Assembly (NCBI GenBank): GCA_035561075.1
Contig: DATMYF010000157.1
Coordinates: 1-64,000 of the forward strand
Length of the DNA: 64,000 nucleotides
Direction: 5' to 3'
Source: JAMCRM01 sp035561075
GTDB lineage: Bacteria > Acidobacteriota > Terriglobia > Bryobacterales > Bryobacteraceae
In this document: positions 41,653 through 50,373 of the stretch, in pieces
How the letters are laid out: every line of letters begins with the position of its first letter
Numbering within the stretch: position 1 is the first letter of the stretch
Program-made: the position numbers and the translations under genes
Notes under the pieces: model-generated
What the model was told of the DNA's origin: nothing
The model's database searches: none
What the model saw: the letters and a program-made list of their open reading frames with translations, nothing else

Positions 41653-44271
41653 ATGCTTCTGCTGACGGGCCCGGCCGGCTCCGGCAAATCGTGGCGCGTC
41701 GCCGAACGTTTCCGGGAATTCCTGCGCCGCAACGACACTTCCGTGCGGCTCCTGGTGCCGACTGCGACCCTGGCGAGGCACTTGCAAAACCGCTTCGCGC
41801 GGGAGGGATTCGTCTTCCGTCCCGGGCTTATCCAGACGCTCTCGCGTTTCGTCGATACATTCGCAGCCGACCTTCCGCAGGTCTCTGAACCGGCGTTCTA
41901 CCTCATCGTGGAGGAAACCGCGCTGCGCCTGAATCGGCCCGAATTCGCCGGGGTGGTGCGGCTCCCTGGCTTCTGCGCGTCGCTGGCCCGCGCCATGGCG
42001 GAGTTCTCTTCAGCCGGCTGCGATGCGGCGCGCCTGGCCGCGCACCTGCCGGAGACGCCGCTCGGCCCCGCCTTCCTGGCAATCTATGAGGAGGTGGACC
42101 GGGAACTCGTGCGTCGGGGCCTCTCAATGCGCGCCACGCGCCTGGAGCACGTCGCCGGACGCATAGCGCGCGACGGCATGCCGGGCATCTCCACGGTGCT
42201 GCTGGACGGCTTCCACGCCCTGCCCGACCCCGAACTCGCCGTCATCCGTGCCATGGGGCAACACGCCGACCTGACCCTGACCCTGCCCCCGGGCGCGCGC
42301 CACCCGGGCGAAGGTTTTACCGCCGAGCCCTGCGGCCGGACACGCACCGCAGCGCCCGTTGAAGTAACAGCAGCCCCTACCCTGGAGCGTGAGGCGGACG
42401 AGATCGCGCGACGCATCCTGGAGCAGGCGGGGCAGGGAAGGCGCTTCCGCGAGATGGCCGTGGTGGTCCGCACCCAGGACGTCTACGAGTCCGTGCTGCG
42501 CGCCAGTTTCGAACGCTTCGGCATCCCGGCCCGTTTCTACTTCGATGCCAACCTGGCCGGGCATCCCGTCGCCCAGTATCTTGCCGGTGCCGTGGATGCC
42601 ATGCTCGGTGGTTGGGACTGGGCGGCCACCATGGCGGTGCTGCGCCTGACGGAATCCGGGTACTCCTCCGCCGTGGACCGCTTGGACTTCACCGTCCGGG
42701 AGCGCATCCCCGCGGCTGGGCTGGCCGGACTGCGCGAGATCGCGGGCGACGGCCGCATCGCGCGCATCGTCGACGCGCTGGGCACACTCGATGAGCTGCG
42801 CGCCCTGTCTCTGGCCCCGGGCGACTGGTCGCGGCGGCTGCGCTGCCTGCGTGCGCTCTACCAGCCCCCGCGTGCCGTGGACGGCGTCTCGCACGAAACC
42901 GCGCGCATGTGGCGAAGCCACGCCGCCGTTCTGAACGCCTTCGACGAAGCGCTCGACCAGGTTGGGGAGGCGCTGGCACCCGCCGGCGCCCCTATCGCGT
43001 TTGCGGATTTTTGGCGCGCGTTCCGCTCTGTCCTGCGGCTCACGCCGTTGCGCCTCGATGATGATCGGCGCGATACCGTGCACGTCCTGGGCGCGCACGA
43101 AGCGCGGCAGTGGCAAGTCCCGGTGGTTTTCGTCTGCGGGCTGGTGGAGAAGCAGTTCCCGCGCCTGCACCGGCAGTGCCCGTTCTTTCCGGACCCCGCA
43201 CGGCGTGCGCTTGCTCGCGCCGGTATCCGGGTCCGCACCGCCGCCGAGTTCGAGGCTGAGGAGCGCGCCCTTTTCGACGCCGCCGTCAGCCGGGCCACGG
43301 TCCTCACGGTCCTCAGCTCCCCGAGTTCGAACGCCAAGGGCGAGCAGAACCTGCGCTCCCTATTCCTGGATGGCGTGAACGCCGCGGCGCACGAGCCGTT
43401 GCCTGTGCGACCCGCGCCGCGCTTCGTACGGGCAGGCTGGCGGCCTCCTGTCGCGCTACGCGACCCCGAACTGCTGCGCTTCATTGCAGAACGCACTGCC
43501 GTCCTTTCGCCCACAGCACTCGAAGCGTATCTGCACTGTCCCTACCGCTTCTTCGGCGACCACCTGCTGAGGCTGAAACCGCCGCCTCCACGCCCCGAGG
43601 AGCGCTTCGACTTCCTGGCCCAAGGCAACATCGTCCACGAGGTACTGGCGGAATGGCACCGCCGGCCGCAACCGGTGGAGCCGCTTTTCGAGCGCATTTT
43701 CCGGCGCACCTGTGGGGAGTTGAACATCCTACCTGGGTACCAGACCGAGTCGCTGCGGCTTCGCATGCTCGCGGATGTGACCGCGTTCGTGGCTTCCGAT
43801 CCCTGCCCGCGCGGCGAGGAAACCCGCACCGAGCAGCCTTTCGAGTACGTCCTCGGCGACGGCCTCTCCGTGCGCGGCCGCATCGACCGCCTCGAGATCC
43901 TGAGCGGCTCCCGCGGCTTCGTGATCGACTACAAGTACAGCGGGCCGCAGCGCATCAAAGAGCGCGCCGAAGATGCCAATTCCCTCCAGCCCCCGCTCTA
44001 CCTTCTGGCGGTGGAGCGCGCTTTCGAACTCGAGCCTGCCGGGATGTACTACTGCGGGTTGCGCGGCCAGGTGAAAAGCGCCGGATGGGATGCCCCCTTC
44101 GAGCCGGAGTGGCTTCCCTCGGCTATCGCGCGCAGTATGGATGCCGCGGCGCGCATCCGGGCGGGGGAGATTGCCCCGCGGCCGTCTGACGGCGAAGCCT
44201 GCGCCTGGTGCGCCAGCCACGACGTGTGCCGCTTCCAGGCCGCACGCGTAATGACAGCGGAGAGCGCCTGA
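41653..44271 (+). CDS. addB: AddB-type helicase/nuclease subunit with Fe-S cluster
   Basis: This 872-residue subunit of the AddAB double-strand-break resection complex produces 3' single strands for RecA. The N-terminal P-loop is GPAGSGKS (residues 6-13), followed by a degenerate superfamily 1-like body. The C-terminal PD-(D/E)XK nuclease has NIVHEVLAEW, RGRIDRLE and FVIDYKYS (Asp759, Lys761). Four cysteines expected to hold a 4Fe-4S cluster are Cys629 (HCPYRFF) and Cys850, Cys853, Cys859 (CAWCASHDVC). It is shorter than Bacillus AddB. It precedes addA by 2 bp. The TAAGCT before its ATG includes the preceding stop codon, so a separate promoter is uncertain. Confidence 0.88.
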   Translation: MLLLTGPAGSGKSWRVAERFREFLRRNDTSVRLLVPTATLARHLQNRFAREGFVFRPGLIQTLSRFVDTFAADLPQVSEPAFYLIVEETALRLNRPEFAGVVRLPGFCASLARAMAEFSSAGCDAARLAAHLPETPLGPAFLAIYEEVDRELVRRGLSMRATRLEHVAGRIARDGMPGISTVLLDGFHALPDPELAVIRAMGQHADLTLTLPPGARHPGEGFTAEPCGRTRTAAPVEVTAAPTLEREADEIARRILEQAGQGRRFREMAVVVRTQDVYESVLRASFERFGIPARFYFDANLAGHPVAQYLAGAVDAMLGGWDWAATMAVLRLTESGYSSAVDRLDFTVRERIPAAGLAGLREIAGDGRIARIVDALGTLDELRALSLAPGDWSRRLRCLRALYQPPRAVDGVSHETARMWRSHAAVLNAFDEALDQVGEALAPAGAPIAFADFWRAFRSVLRLTPLRLDDDRRDTVHVLGAHEARQWQVPVVFVCGLVEKQFPRLHRQCPFFPDPARRALARAGIRVRTAAEFEAEERALFDAAVSRATVLTVLSSPSSNAKGEQNLRSLFLDGVNAAAHEPLPVRPAPRFVRAGWRPPVALRDPELLRFIAERTAVLSPTALEAYLHCPYRFFGDHLLRLKPPPPRPEERFDFLAQGNIVHEVLAEWHRRPQPVEPLFERIFRRTCGELNILPGYQTESLRLRMLADVTAFVASDPCPRGEETRTEQPFEYVLGDGLSVRGRIDRLEILSGSRGFVIDYKYSGPQRIKERAEDANSLQPPLYLLAVERAFELEPAGMYYCGLRGQVKSAGWDAPFEPEWLPSAIARSMDAAARIRAGEIAPRPSDGEACAWCASHDVCRFQAARVMTAESA

Positions 44272-44273
44272 TC

Positions 44274-47200
44274 ATGGACTTCACCCCTTCGCAACTCGAT
44301 GCCGTGGACATCCGGCGCTCCGGCGTGGATACCTGCGTTGTGGCCGGACCCGGCTCCGGTAAGACCACCGTGCTGGTCGAGTATTTCCGGCGCCTGGTGG
44401 AGAGCGGCATAGACCCGCTCCGCATCCTGGCCATCACCTTCACCGAGAAGGCCGCCAGCAAGATGCGGGAGAAGCTCGCCAAAGCCTTCGCGGGGGACCT
44501 CGCCGTCCGCGGCCGGCTGGAGCGGGCCTATGTCTCCACGGTGCATGGCTTCTGCGCGCGGCTGCTGCGTGAGAACGCCATCTTCGCGGGGATCGACCCG
44601 GAATTCCACGTCATGGACGAGCAGGAGTCCGCCCGGCAGCAATGGACGGCGGTGACGGGCGCTCTCGATGAACTGCTCGACGCGGAACCTGCCGCCACTC
44701 TGGCGCTTATGCGCGGGTTGGCTTCCCCGGATATCGCCGGCGCGGTGCTTGGAATCTACGACGCCATGCGCGGGGCGGGTGTCGGGATCGAAACCCTCGC
44801 CGCCTACCCCGCGCCCCCCGGACCCGGGATGGACGAGGTGCGGGCGCTGGTTTCCCGGATCCGCATGGAGCATCCCGTGGGATGGTCGGAGAAGCAGCGC
44901 GCGCATCTCGAAGAGGTGCTGGAGTGCTGCGAGCGCATCTGCGGCGGCGAGCCGCTGGCGGCCCTCGCATGTAACCTGACGAAGCTCAAGCGCGGCAACG
45001 GCACCTACGAGGGCCTTCGCGAGCTACGCTCACTTTTGCCCGAAGCCCAGCGCGGCCTGCTCACGGAGCACTACTCCGCCGAGCGTCTCCTGTTGGTCCG
45101 TCTGCTCGCTCGCTTCGACGCCCTCTACCGAGACAGTAAGCAGCGAACCGGCGCACTCGACTACGCCGATCTGGAGGAGTTCGCCGTGCGGCTGCTCGAC
45201 CGCAATCCCGACGTGCGCGTTCGCATCCAGGGCCAATTCGACCAGGTGCTCATGGACGAGTTTCAGGACACCAACGGCCAACAGGCGCAGCTACTTGAAC
45301 TGGTGCGCCCGCCGGACCGGTTCTACGCAGTCGGCGACATCAACCAGTCGATCTACGGCTTCCGCCACGCCGAGCCGGCCGTGTTCCGGCAATATCGCGA
45401 TCAGGTAGGTGCCACCGGAAGGCGTTTGGTGGACCTGCGGGACAACTTCCGCAGCCGCGCGGATATCCTGCATGCCGTCGAGACGGTGCTCGATGGCGTA
45501 CCGGGCATCGAACCGCGCGCCTTGGTCGCCCTCCAGGAGTTTTCTGACAAGGAAGTGCCGAGTGTCGAGGCCCTGATCGCCACTGGCGACGACGCGCAGG
45601 CGATTGAGCCCGCTCTGGTCGCGCGGCGTATCGTGGAGCTTCAAGCCAGCCTGCGGGTGAAGAAGCGCGCCGCCGCGTTTCGCGATTTCGCCGTTCTGGT
45701 GCGAAATTCGGAGGTGCTGGCGGGATTTACCTCGGCTTTCGATGCGGCAGGAATTCCGTGGGTGGTGAACCGCGGGAAGGGTTTCTACGAAACTCGCGAG
45801 GTAGTGGACCTGCTGAACCTGCTGCGCGTCCTGGCGAACCCTCGGGACGAGATCGCCCTGGCTGCGGTCTTGCGTTCGCCCTTTGTTGAACTCTCCGATG
45901 AGGCGCTCCTGCGCCTGAAGCAGCAGGGCAGCCTCGCAACCGCCTTGCGGCGGCAGGAGCCCGCCGGCTTCGACCCTGAAGATTGGGTGAAGCTGCGCCG
46001 CTTTGACGAGCAGCTTGCCGGATGGCGCGCCGGCATCGGCTACCTCGCCTTCGACCGTCTGCTGCTGCGTGCCATCGAGGAGACCGGCTACCCCTGGGAC
46101 GCCACTCCGCGCGGTGCCGGGAATATGGAAAAGTTGCTGGCACAGGCGCGCGAGGCTTCCACGCGGCGGACCCTGGCGGAGTTCGTCGAGGATCTGCGGT
46201 TGGTGCGCGCGTCGAACCCGCGCGAGCCCGAAGCCCCGCCCGAGGATAGCGCCGATGCCGTGATGCTGATGACCGTGCACTCGGCCAAGGGCCTGGAATT
46301 TCCGGTGGTGTTCGTCTCCGCCTTGCACAAGGGTTCCGACCAGAGCCTGGGCGGCCTGTCCTTCTCGCCGCGATACGGCTTGGGCGCGCGCTGGCGCAAT
46401 CCGGTCAACGGCGAGTCGCACGACGACAGCTTCCAGCACGCCATCCGGGCCGAGCGCCACGAGCGCGAGTCGCAGGAGAGCAACCGCCTGCTATATGTCG
46501 CGATGACTCGGGCCGAGGAGCATCTGGTGCTCTCCATGGCAGGTCCGAAGAACTGGGGGAAGATGCTTTCCGAAACGCTCGCCCTGGACTGCGGGATGGA
46601 GCGCGATGAAGTGATCACCCGCAACACTCCTGCGGGCGACCCCTGGCGACTCCGCGTGCTCTGCGCCTCCACGGCGCCGGAGCGCGCCCCGCGTCCCCAA
46701 CTTGCCGAAGCCGCCGCCGCGGTCACGTTCCTGCCGCGTCCGGCGATTACAGATCAGCACGATGGCAATGCTACCGTGACCTCCGTTAACGCCTACGCCG
46801 GCTGCCCCCGCCGCTACTACCTGAGCAGCTACCTGGGCCTGGAGACGCCAGTGAAGGGAACTGGCAACGGGGAAGCACTGAGTTCGGCGGACTTCGGCCG
46901 CCAGGTGCACGCGCTGCTGGCCGGTGAGCCAGTGCCGGATCCCGTTCCCGAAGCGCTGGACCTGGCCGGCCGCTTCGCACCGAGCGCACTCGGGAAGATT
47001 GCCGCCGCCGCTATGCGTGTGGAGCGCGAATTCGATTTTCTGCTGGCGCTCGACGATCTCGTCCTCCGCGGACAGATCGACCTGTGGTTTGAAGACCACG
47101 CCGGGCTCGCGCTGGTGGATTACAAAACCGACCGGGTGAGCGCCGACGAAGTCCCCGGTCGCGCCGCCGGTTACGCCGTCCAACTACGCCTGTACGCGGT

Positions 47201-47453
47201 CGCTCTTCAGCGCCTTACGGGACGCCTGCCGAACCGCGCCTGGATCTACTTCCTGCGTCCGGACGTCGCCGTGCCCATCGAGATCACACCGGCGGCACTG
47301 GCCGAAGTGCAGGCCGTGGTCGCCGAATTTCGCGAATCCCAGGCCACCCTGTCGTTTCCCCCTCGCGAGGGCCCCCATTGCCGCGCCTGCCCACACCAGG
47401 GCGAGTCGTGCGTGCTGGAAACAGGGCCTCCACCTGCGCCTCCGGGATGCTGA
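44274..47453 (+). CDS. addA: AddA-type UvrD-like helicase/nuclease subunit
   Basis: This 1059-residue superfamily 1 helicase has Walker A GPGSGKT (Lys30), motif Ia-like ITFTEKAASKMREKL, Walker B MDEFQDTNGQQ, motif IV-VI regions (GDINQSIYGFRHAEP, TVHSAKGLEFPVV, YVAMTRAEEHLVL), and a C-terminal nuclease with LVDYKTDR (Asp949, Lys951). Unusually for AddA, the nuclease is framed by four cysteines: Cys844 (GCPRRYYL) and Cys1036, Cys1039, Cys1046 (HCRACPHQGESC). This is the layout of an Fe-S nuclease. It starts 2 bp after addB. Its last 170 bases overlap the 3' end of the next gene, which is on the other strand. Confidence 0.92.
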   Translation: MDFTPSQLDAVDIRRSGVDTCVVAGPGSGKTTVLVEYFRRLVESGIDPLRILAITFTEKAASKMREKLAKAFAGDLAVRGRLERAYVSTVHGFCARLLRENAIFAGIDPEFHVMDEQESARQQWTAVTGALDELLDAEPAATLALMRGLASPDIAGAVLGIYDAMRGAGVGIETLAAYPAPPGPGMDEVRALVSRIRMEHPVGWSEKQRAHLEEVLECCERICGGEPLAALACNLTKLKRGNGTYEGLRELRSLLPEAQRGLLTEHYSAERLLLVRLLARFDALYRDSKQRTGALDYADLEEFAVRLLDRNPDVRVRIQGQFDQVLMDEFQDTNGQQAQLLELVRPPDRFYAVGDINQSIYGFRHAEPAVFRQYRDQVGATGRRLVDLRDNFRSRADILHAVETVLDGVPGIEPRALVALQEFSDKEVPSVEALIATGDDAQAIEPALVARRIVELQASLRVKKRAAAFRDFAVLVRNSEVLAGFTSAFDAAGIPWVVNRGKGFYETREVVDLLNLLRVLANPRDEIALAAVLRSPFVELSDEALLRLKQQGSLATALRRQEPAGFDPEDWVKLRRFDEQLAGWRAGIGYLAFDRLLLRAIEETGYPWDATPRGAGNMEKLLAQAREASTRRTLAEFVEDLRLVRASNPREPEAPPEDSADAVMLMTVHSAKGLEFPVVFVSALHKGSDQSLGGLSFSPRYGLGARWRNPVNGESHDDSFQHAIRAERHERESQESNRLLYVAMTRAEEHLVLSMAGPKNWGKMLSETLALDCGMERDEVITRNTPAGDPWRLRVLCASTAPERAPRPQLAEAAAAVTFLPRPAITDQHDGNATVTSVNAYAGCPRRYYLSSYLGLETPVKGTGNGEALSSADFGRQVHALLAGEPVPDPVPEALDLAGRFAPSALGKIAAAAMRVEREFDFLLALDDLVLRGQIDLWFEDHAGLALVDYKTDRVSADEVPGRAAGYAVQLRLYAVALQRLTGRLPNRAWIYFLRPDVAVPIEITPAALAEVQAVVAEFRESQATLSFPPREGPHCRACPHQGESCVLETGPPPAPPGC

Positions 47454-48273
47454 GCGAGAGCCGGACGGTACGCGCGTCTGCGGTCACGTTGAGGCCCTGG
47501 AGCAGCGCCGCTGCCGAGCTCCGGCTGTTCGCGCCGGCGATGGCGGCGAACATGCGAATCGTAGCAGCCAGAGTGTCGGCATTCTGGTCTGTTGTGGTCA
47601 AGGCTTCGCCCGACAGGTCCACGTTCGCGCCGAATTTGATACCGAGGGTGGTCGACTCAATCGTGTTCACGGGCAGTCCCTTGATCGGCGGAGCCACCAG
47701 TGAAACGACCCATGCATCATGGGTGGTGCTAAGCCGGTTCACCTGAACGGCTAAGGCGGGATCGAGCAATGTGGGGGTGCTGATCCGGTCAAGCGCAGCG
47801 AGCACGTCTGCCTCCTGCCCTGCAATGGCTATGGACGAGTTGAGGATTGCAACCGCACCACGCCTCGCCGGGCCGCTCAGGATCGTGCCGCCGTCGCGCG
47901 TTTCGACTTCCCCGCCATTCGCGCGCGCCGCTTCGGAAATCGTGGCCACGTCGAAGGTTCCGCGCACCAGCGCCAGTCCCGGGGGATGCGAACCGGCGGG
48001 CTGGCCGGTAGAGGCGAGCAGGACCTCCGCAATATCGCGCCGCGGATCGAAGCCAGTCGCCTCCATCAGCCGCCGGAGCGCCTCATCGTTCTGTTCCACG
48101 CGGCCGATCACGTATTGCCCGAACGGCGTGGTTTTGGCCTGCTCCACGTTGACCCCGGCGAGCACCTTCGCGCCGGGCATCACCAAAGCCGTAAGCTGTG
48201 GATCTGCGGCGGGCATACTGCCGGCCGTAAACAGAGCTACCGCCACGGCGGCGCAGATGCGTGTGTTGACCAT
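47284..48273 (-). CDS. Exported hypothetical protein, 3' end antisense to addA
   Basis: This 329-residue protein has a signal peptide (MVNTRICAAVAVALFTAGSMPAA). The mature part begins with LVMPGAKVLAGVNVEQAKTTPFG and contains alternating helices and strands. I recognise no named family, although similar Acidobacteriota proteins with a 'G-x-N-V-x-x-A-K-x-T-P-F-G' opening appear familiar. The C-terminal 50 residues (Arg/Pro/Gly-rich) lie inside addA on the opposite strand, a 170-bp overlap, and look like low-complexity sequence gained by loss of an earlier stop. The ATG at 48273 is chosen because the signal peptide starts there. Confidence 0.7.
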   Translation of the reverse strand: MVNTRICAAVAVALFTAGSMPAADPQLTALVMPGAKVLAGVNVEQAKTTPFGQYVIGRVEQNDEALRRLMEATGFDPRRDIAEVLLASTGQPAGSHPPGLALVRGTFDVATISEAARANGGEVETRDGGTILSGPARRGAVAILNSSIAIAGQEADVLAALDRISTPTLLDPALAVQVNRLSTTHDAWVVSLVAPPIKGLPVNTIESTTLGIKFGANVDLSGEALTTTDQNADTLAATIRMFAAIAGANSRSSAAALLQGLNVTADARTVRLSLSIPEAQVEALFPARTTRPGVGRRGNGGPREGETTGWPGIREIRRPRPALRPVPPV

Positions 48274-48307
48274 ACAACCCCCCGGGAGACGCAAACCTGC
48301 TCAAAGA

Positions 48308-49453
48308 TTAGCAGAATTTTTCAAGGGGGACCGGCACCTGCTCCACGATCTCGATTCCGAAACCCTCAAGCGCTACGATCTTACGCGGATGATTGGTGAG
48401 CAGCCGGATCGTGCGCAGGCCGAGATCCGATAGGATCTGGGCGCCGATGCCGCTTTCGTACTGCAACTGTCGCTGCCCGGCCGTACCGGCGTAGTGCATG
48501 AAATCCCGGGAGTGCGAAACCATGCGGTCCTTCCCGCAAGGGTCCGTCTGGACGCGAAAACCTGTCCCGGTATGGTGCAGGTACACCAGCACGCCGGCGC
48601 CCTCGTCGGCGATGCGCTTCAAGGCGCCCCGCGCCAGCTTTCCGCAGTCGCACTGGACGGAGCCGAAGACATCTCCGTACACGCACCGCGAGTGCATCCG
48701 GACCAGCACCGCTTCTCTGTCGGCGACCTCACCCCGTACCAGCGCCAGGTGTAACTCCGGATTCGCGGCGCTCGAGTACGCGATGGTCCGGAAAGGACCG
48801 TACTCCGTTTCGATCGAACCTTCGGCCACGCGGCCGATGCAGCGCTCGTGGTGCATCCGGTAACGGATCAGTTCCGCCACCGAAATCATCTTCAGGTTGT
48901 GACGAACGCAGAATTCGCGTAACTGGGGCACCCGCGCCATTGTGCCGTCCTCGTTCATGACCTCGCAGATCACGCTCGAGGGATTCAGGCCCGCAAGGCG
49001 GGAGAGGTCCACGCCGGCCTCGGTCTGCCCGGCACGCACCAACACCCCACCCTCCCTCGCCTGTAGCGGGAAGATGTGCCCGGGCCGGGCGAGATCGGCC
49101 GGGCGGCAGGCCGGGTCTATGGCGGTCAGGATCGTGCGGGTGCGGTCGGCAGCCGATATCCCGGTGGTGACGCCGTCGTGTGCGTCGATGGATTCGCAAA
49201 ACGCCGTACCGAAGTTCGAGGTATTGTGCGGGGACATCAGCGGCAGTTGCAGCGCCGCGCAACGCTCCGCCGTCAGGCTGAGGCAGATCAGGCCCCGGCC
49301 GTATGTGGCCATGAAGTTGATGATTTCCGGGGTGACCTTCTCGGCCGCGATAGTGAGGTCTCCTTCGTTCTCCCGATCCTCGTCGTCAACGACCACGAGC
49401 ATCCGGCCGGCGCGGATCTCCTCGATGGCCTCGGGGATGGAAGCGAAGGGCAT
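48308..49453 (-). CDS. ribBA: RibBA: DHBP synthase with altered GTP cyclohydrolase II half
   Basis: This 381-residue two-domain riboflavin protein has an N-terminal 3,4-dihydroxy-2-butanone-4-phosphate synthase (residues 1-203) that looks intact: VVDDEDRENEGDLT, the Cys-containing GRGLICLSL, SIDAHDGVTTGIS, and RPGHIFPL. The C-terminal GTP cyclohydrolase II-like domain keeps the zinc cysteines Cys257, Cys268 and Cys270. However, the usual L-R-Q-E-G-R-G-I-G-L motif reads YLHHTGTGFRV (291-301), and the usual R-D-Y-G-I-G-A-Q-I-L reads LQYESGIGAQIL, so catalytic Arg and Asp residues appear to be missing. A TATAAT box ends 8 nt before the ATG. Whether the second half is active is open. Confidence 0.9.
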   Translation of the reverse strand: MPFASIPEAIEEIRAGRMLVVVDDEDRENEGDLTIAAEKVTPEIINFMATYGRGLICLSLTAERCAALQLPLMSPHNTSNFGTAFCESIDAHDGVTTGISAADRTRTILTAIDPACRPADLARPGHIFPLQAREGGVLVRAGQTEAGVDLSRLAGLNPSSVICEVMNEDGTMARVPQLREFCVRHNLKMISVAELIRYRMHHERCIGRVAEGSIETEYGPFRTIAYSSAANPELHLALVRGEVADREAVLVRMHSRCVYGDVFGSVQCDCGKLARGALKRIADEGAGVLVYLHHTGTGFRVQTDPCGKDRMVSHSRDFMHYAGTAGQRQLQYESGIGAQILSDLGLRTIRLLTNHPRKIVALEGFGIEIVEQVPVPLEKFC

Positions 49454-49461
49454 ATATTTCG

Positions 49462-49467
49462 ATTATA
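49462..49467 (-). promoter_or_regulatory. Consensus -10 box TATAAT, leaderless start of ribBA
   Basis: On the minus strand TATAAT ends 8 nt before the ribBA ATG (49453). With an expected start about 7 nt downstream there is no room for a ribosome site or an FMN riboswitch. Confidence 0.55.
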
Positions 49468-49512
49468 GCGGGGGCGGGGCGTAACCCGAATTATGTGGGG
49501 TTGTTGCGCGGT

Positions 49513-49541
49513 GGGGACGCCGCACTTGCCGCGGCGTCCCC
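49513..49541 (-). terminator. Strong hairpin after the superoxide dismutase gene
   Basis: A perfect 11-bp stem GGGGACGCCGC / GCGGCGTCCCC with a 7-nt loop starts 12 nt after the dismutase stop. It separates the dismutase from ribBA, which lies downstream on the same strand. No T-run follows. Confidence 0.6.
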
Positions 49542-49553
49542 GGAGAGTGGAGC

Positions 49554-50240
49554 TTAAGCCTTGCGGAACTGCTCGGCGACGAAATCCCAGTTAACAACGT
49601 TCCAAATGGCGCCCAGGTGATCGGCGCGGCGATTCTGGTAATCCAGGTAATAGGCGTGCTCCCAAACGTCCACGGTGAGCAGCGGGACGTGGCCGCGGGA
49701 GAGCGGTGTCTCCTGATTGGGCAGCCCCAGAATGGTGAGTTCCTTCTTCTCGTCGAGAGTGAGCCAGCCGTAACCGCTGCCGAACACCGCGACGGTACTC
49801 TTGTTCATCTCCTCCTTGAACTTGTCGAAGGTGCCGAAGCGCCTCTCGATGGCCTTGGCCAACTCGCCGCGAGGCCCGCCTTCCCCGGATCTCCGCAGGC
49901 AGTTCCAGTAGAAGGAGTGGTTGGCGTGGCCGCCACCGTTGTTCTTAATGGCCGTCCGCACGTCGGCGGGCAGGGCATCGGGCTTAGCGATCAGGTCTTC
50001 CACCGTGCGCTTCTGCAATTCCGGGTGCTTGGCAACCGCGGCATTCAGGTTCGCGACGTAGGTGGCGTGGTGCTTATCATGATGAAACTGCAGTGTCCGC
50101 GCGCTGATGTGCGGTTCGAGCGCATCGTAAGCGAACGGGAGCGGCGGCAGTGTGAATGTTCCCTGGGCCGCTGTCTGCCCCAGGGCGCCGGCAGCACCGG
50201 CGAGAGCGATATTTTGCATTGCAGTCCTTCGTGTCATCAT
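49554..50240 (-). CDS. Fe/Mn superoxide dismutase with twin-arginine signal
   Basis: This 228-residue protein converts superoxide to peroxide. The four metal ligands are in HHDKHHATYV, NHSFYWNC and DVWEHAYYLDYQ, in the normal order. Residues 1-26 (TRRTAMQNIALAGAAGALGQ after two Met) form a twin-arginine-type export signal absent from cytoplasmic SODs, suggesting periplasmic protection with metal loaded before export. Fe or Mn preference cannot be told. The gene is divergent from the peroxiredoxin (133 bp between starts), forming an oxidant-defence pair. A strong terminator hairpin follows. Confidence 0.92.
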   Translation of the reverse strand: MMTRRTAMQNIALAGAAGALGQTAAQGTFTLPPLPFAYDALEPHISARTLQFHHDKHHATYVANLNAAVAKHPELQKRTVEDLIAKPDALPADVRTAIKNNGGGHANHSFYWNCLRRSGEGGPRGELAKAIERRFGTFDKFKEEMNKSTVAVFGSGYGWLTLDEKKELTILGLPNQETPLSRGHVPLLTVDVWEHAYYLDYQNRRADHLGAIWNVVNWDFVAEQFRKA

Positions 50241-50373
50241 ACGGTTCCGGCCGCCCCTCTCGGCCCCTTTTCCTTTTTGATGCGCGCGCCACGTCAGCCG
50301 TCACGCAAAGTGTGTGCGGATGGTCACAGATAAAGGCGGCGGCATGTCGTCTAATAGGTCAAAAGGAGCGTGC

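Noticed and set aside
49454..49512. FMN riboswitch upstream of ribBA
   Set aside because: The consensus TATAAT is 8 nt from the ATG, leaving no leader. The only hairpin nearby (49513-49541) lies upstream of that promoter and fits the dismutase terminator.
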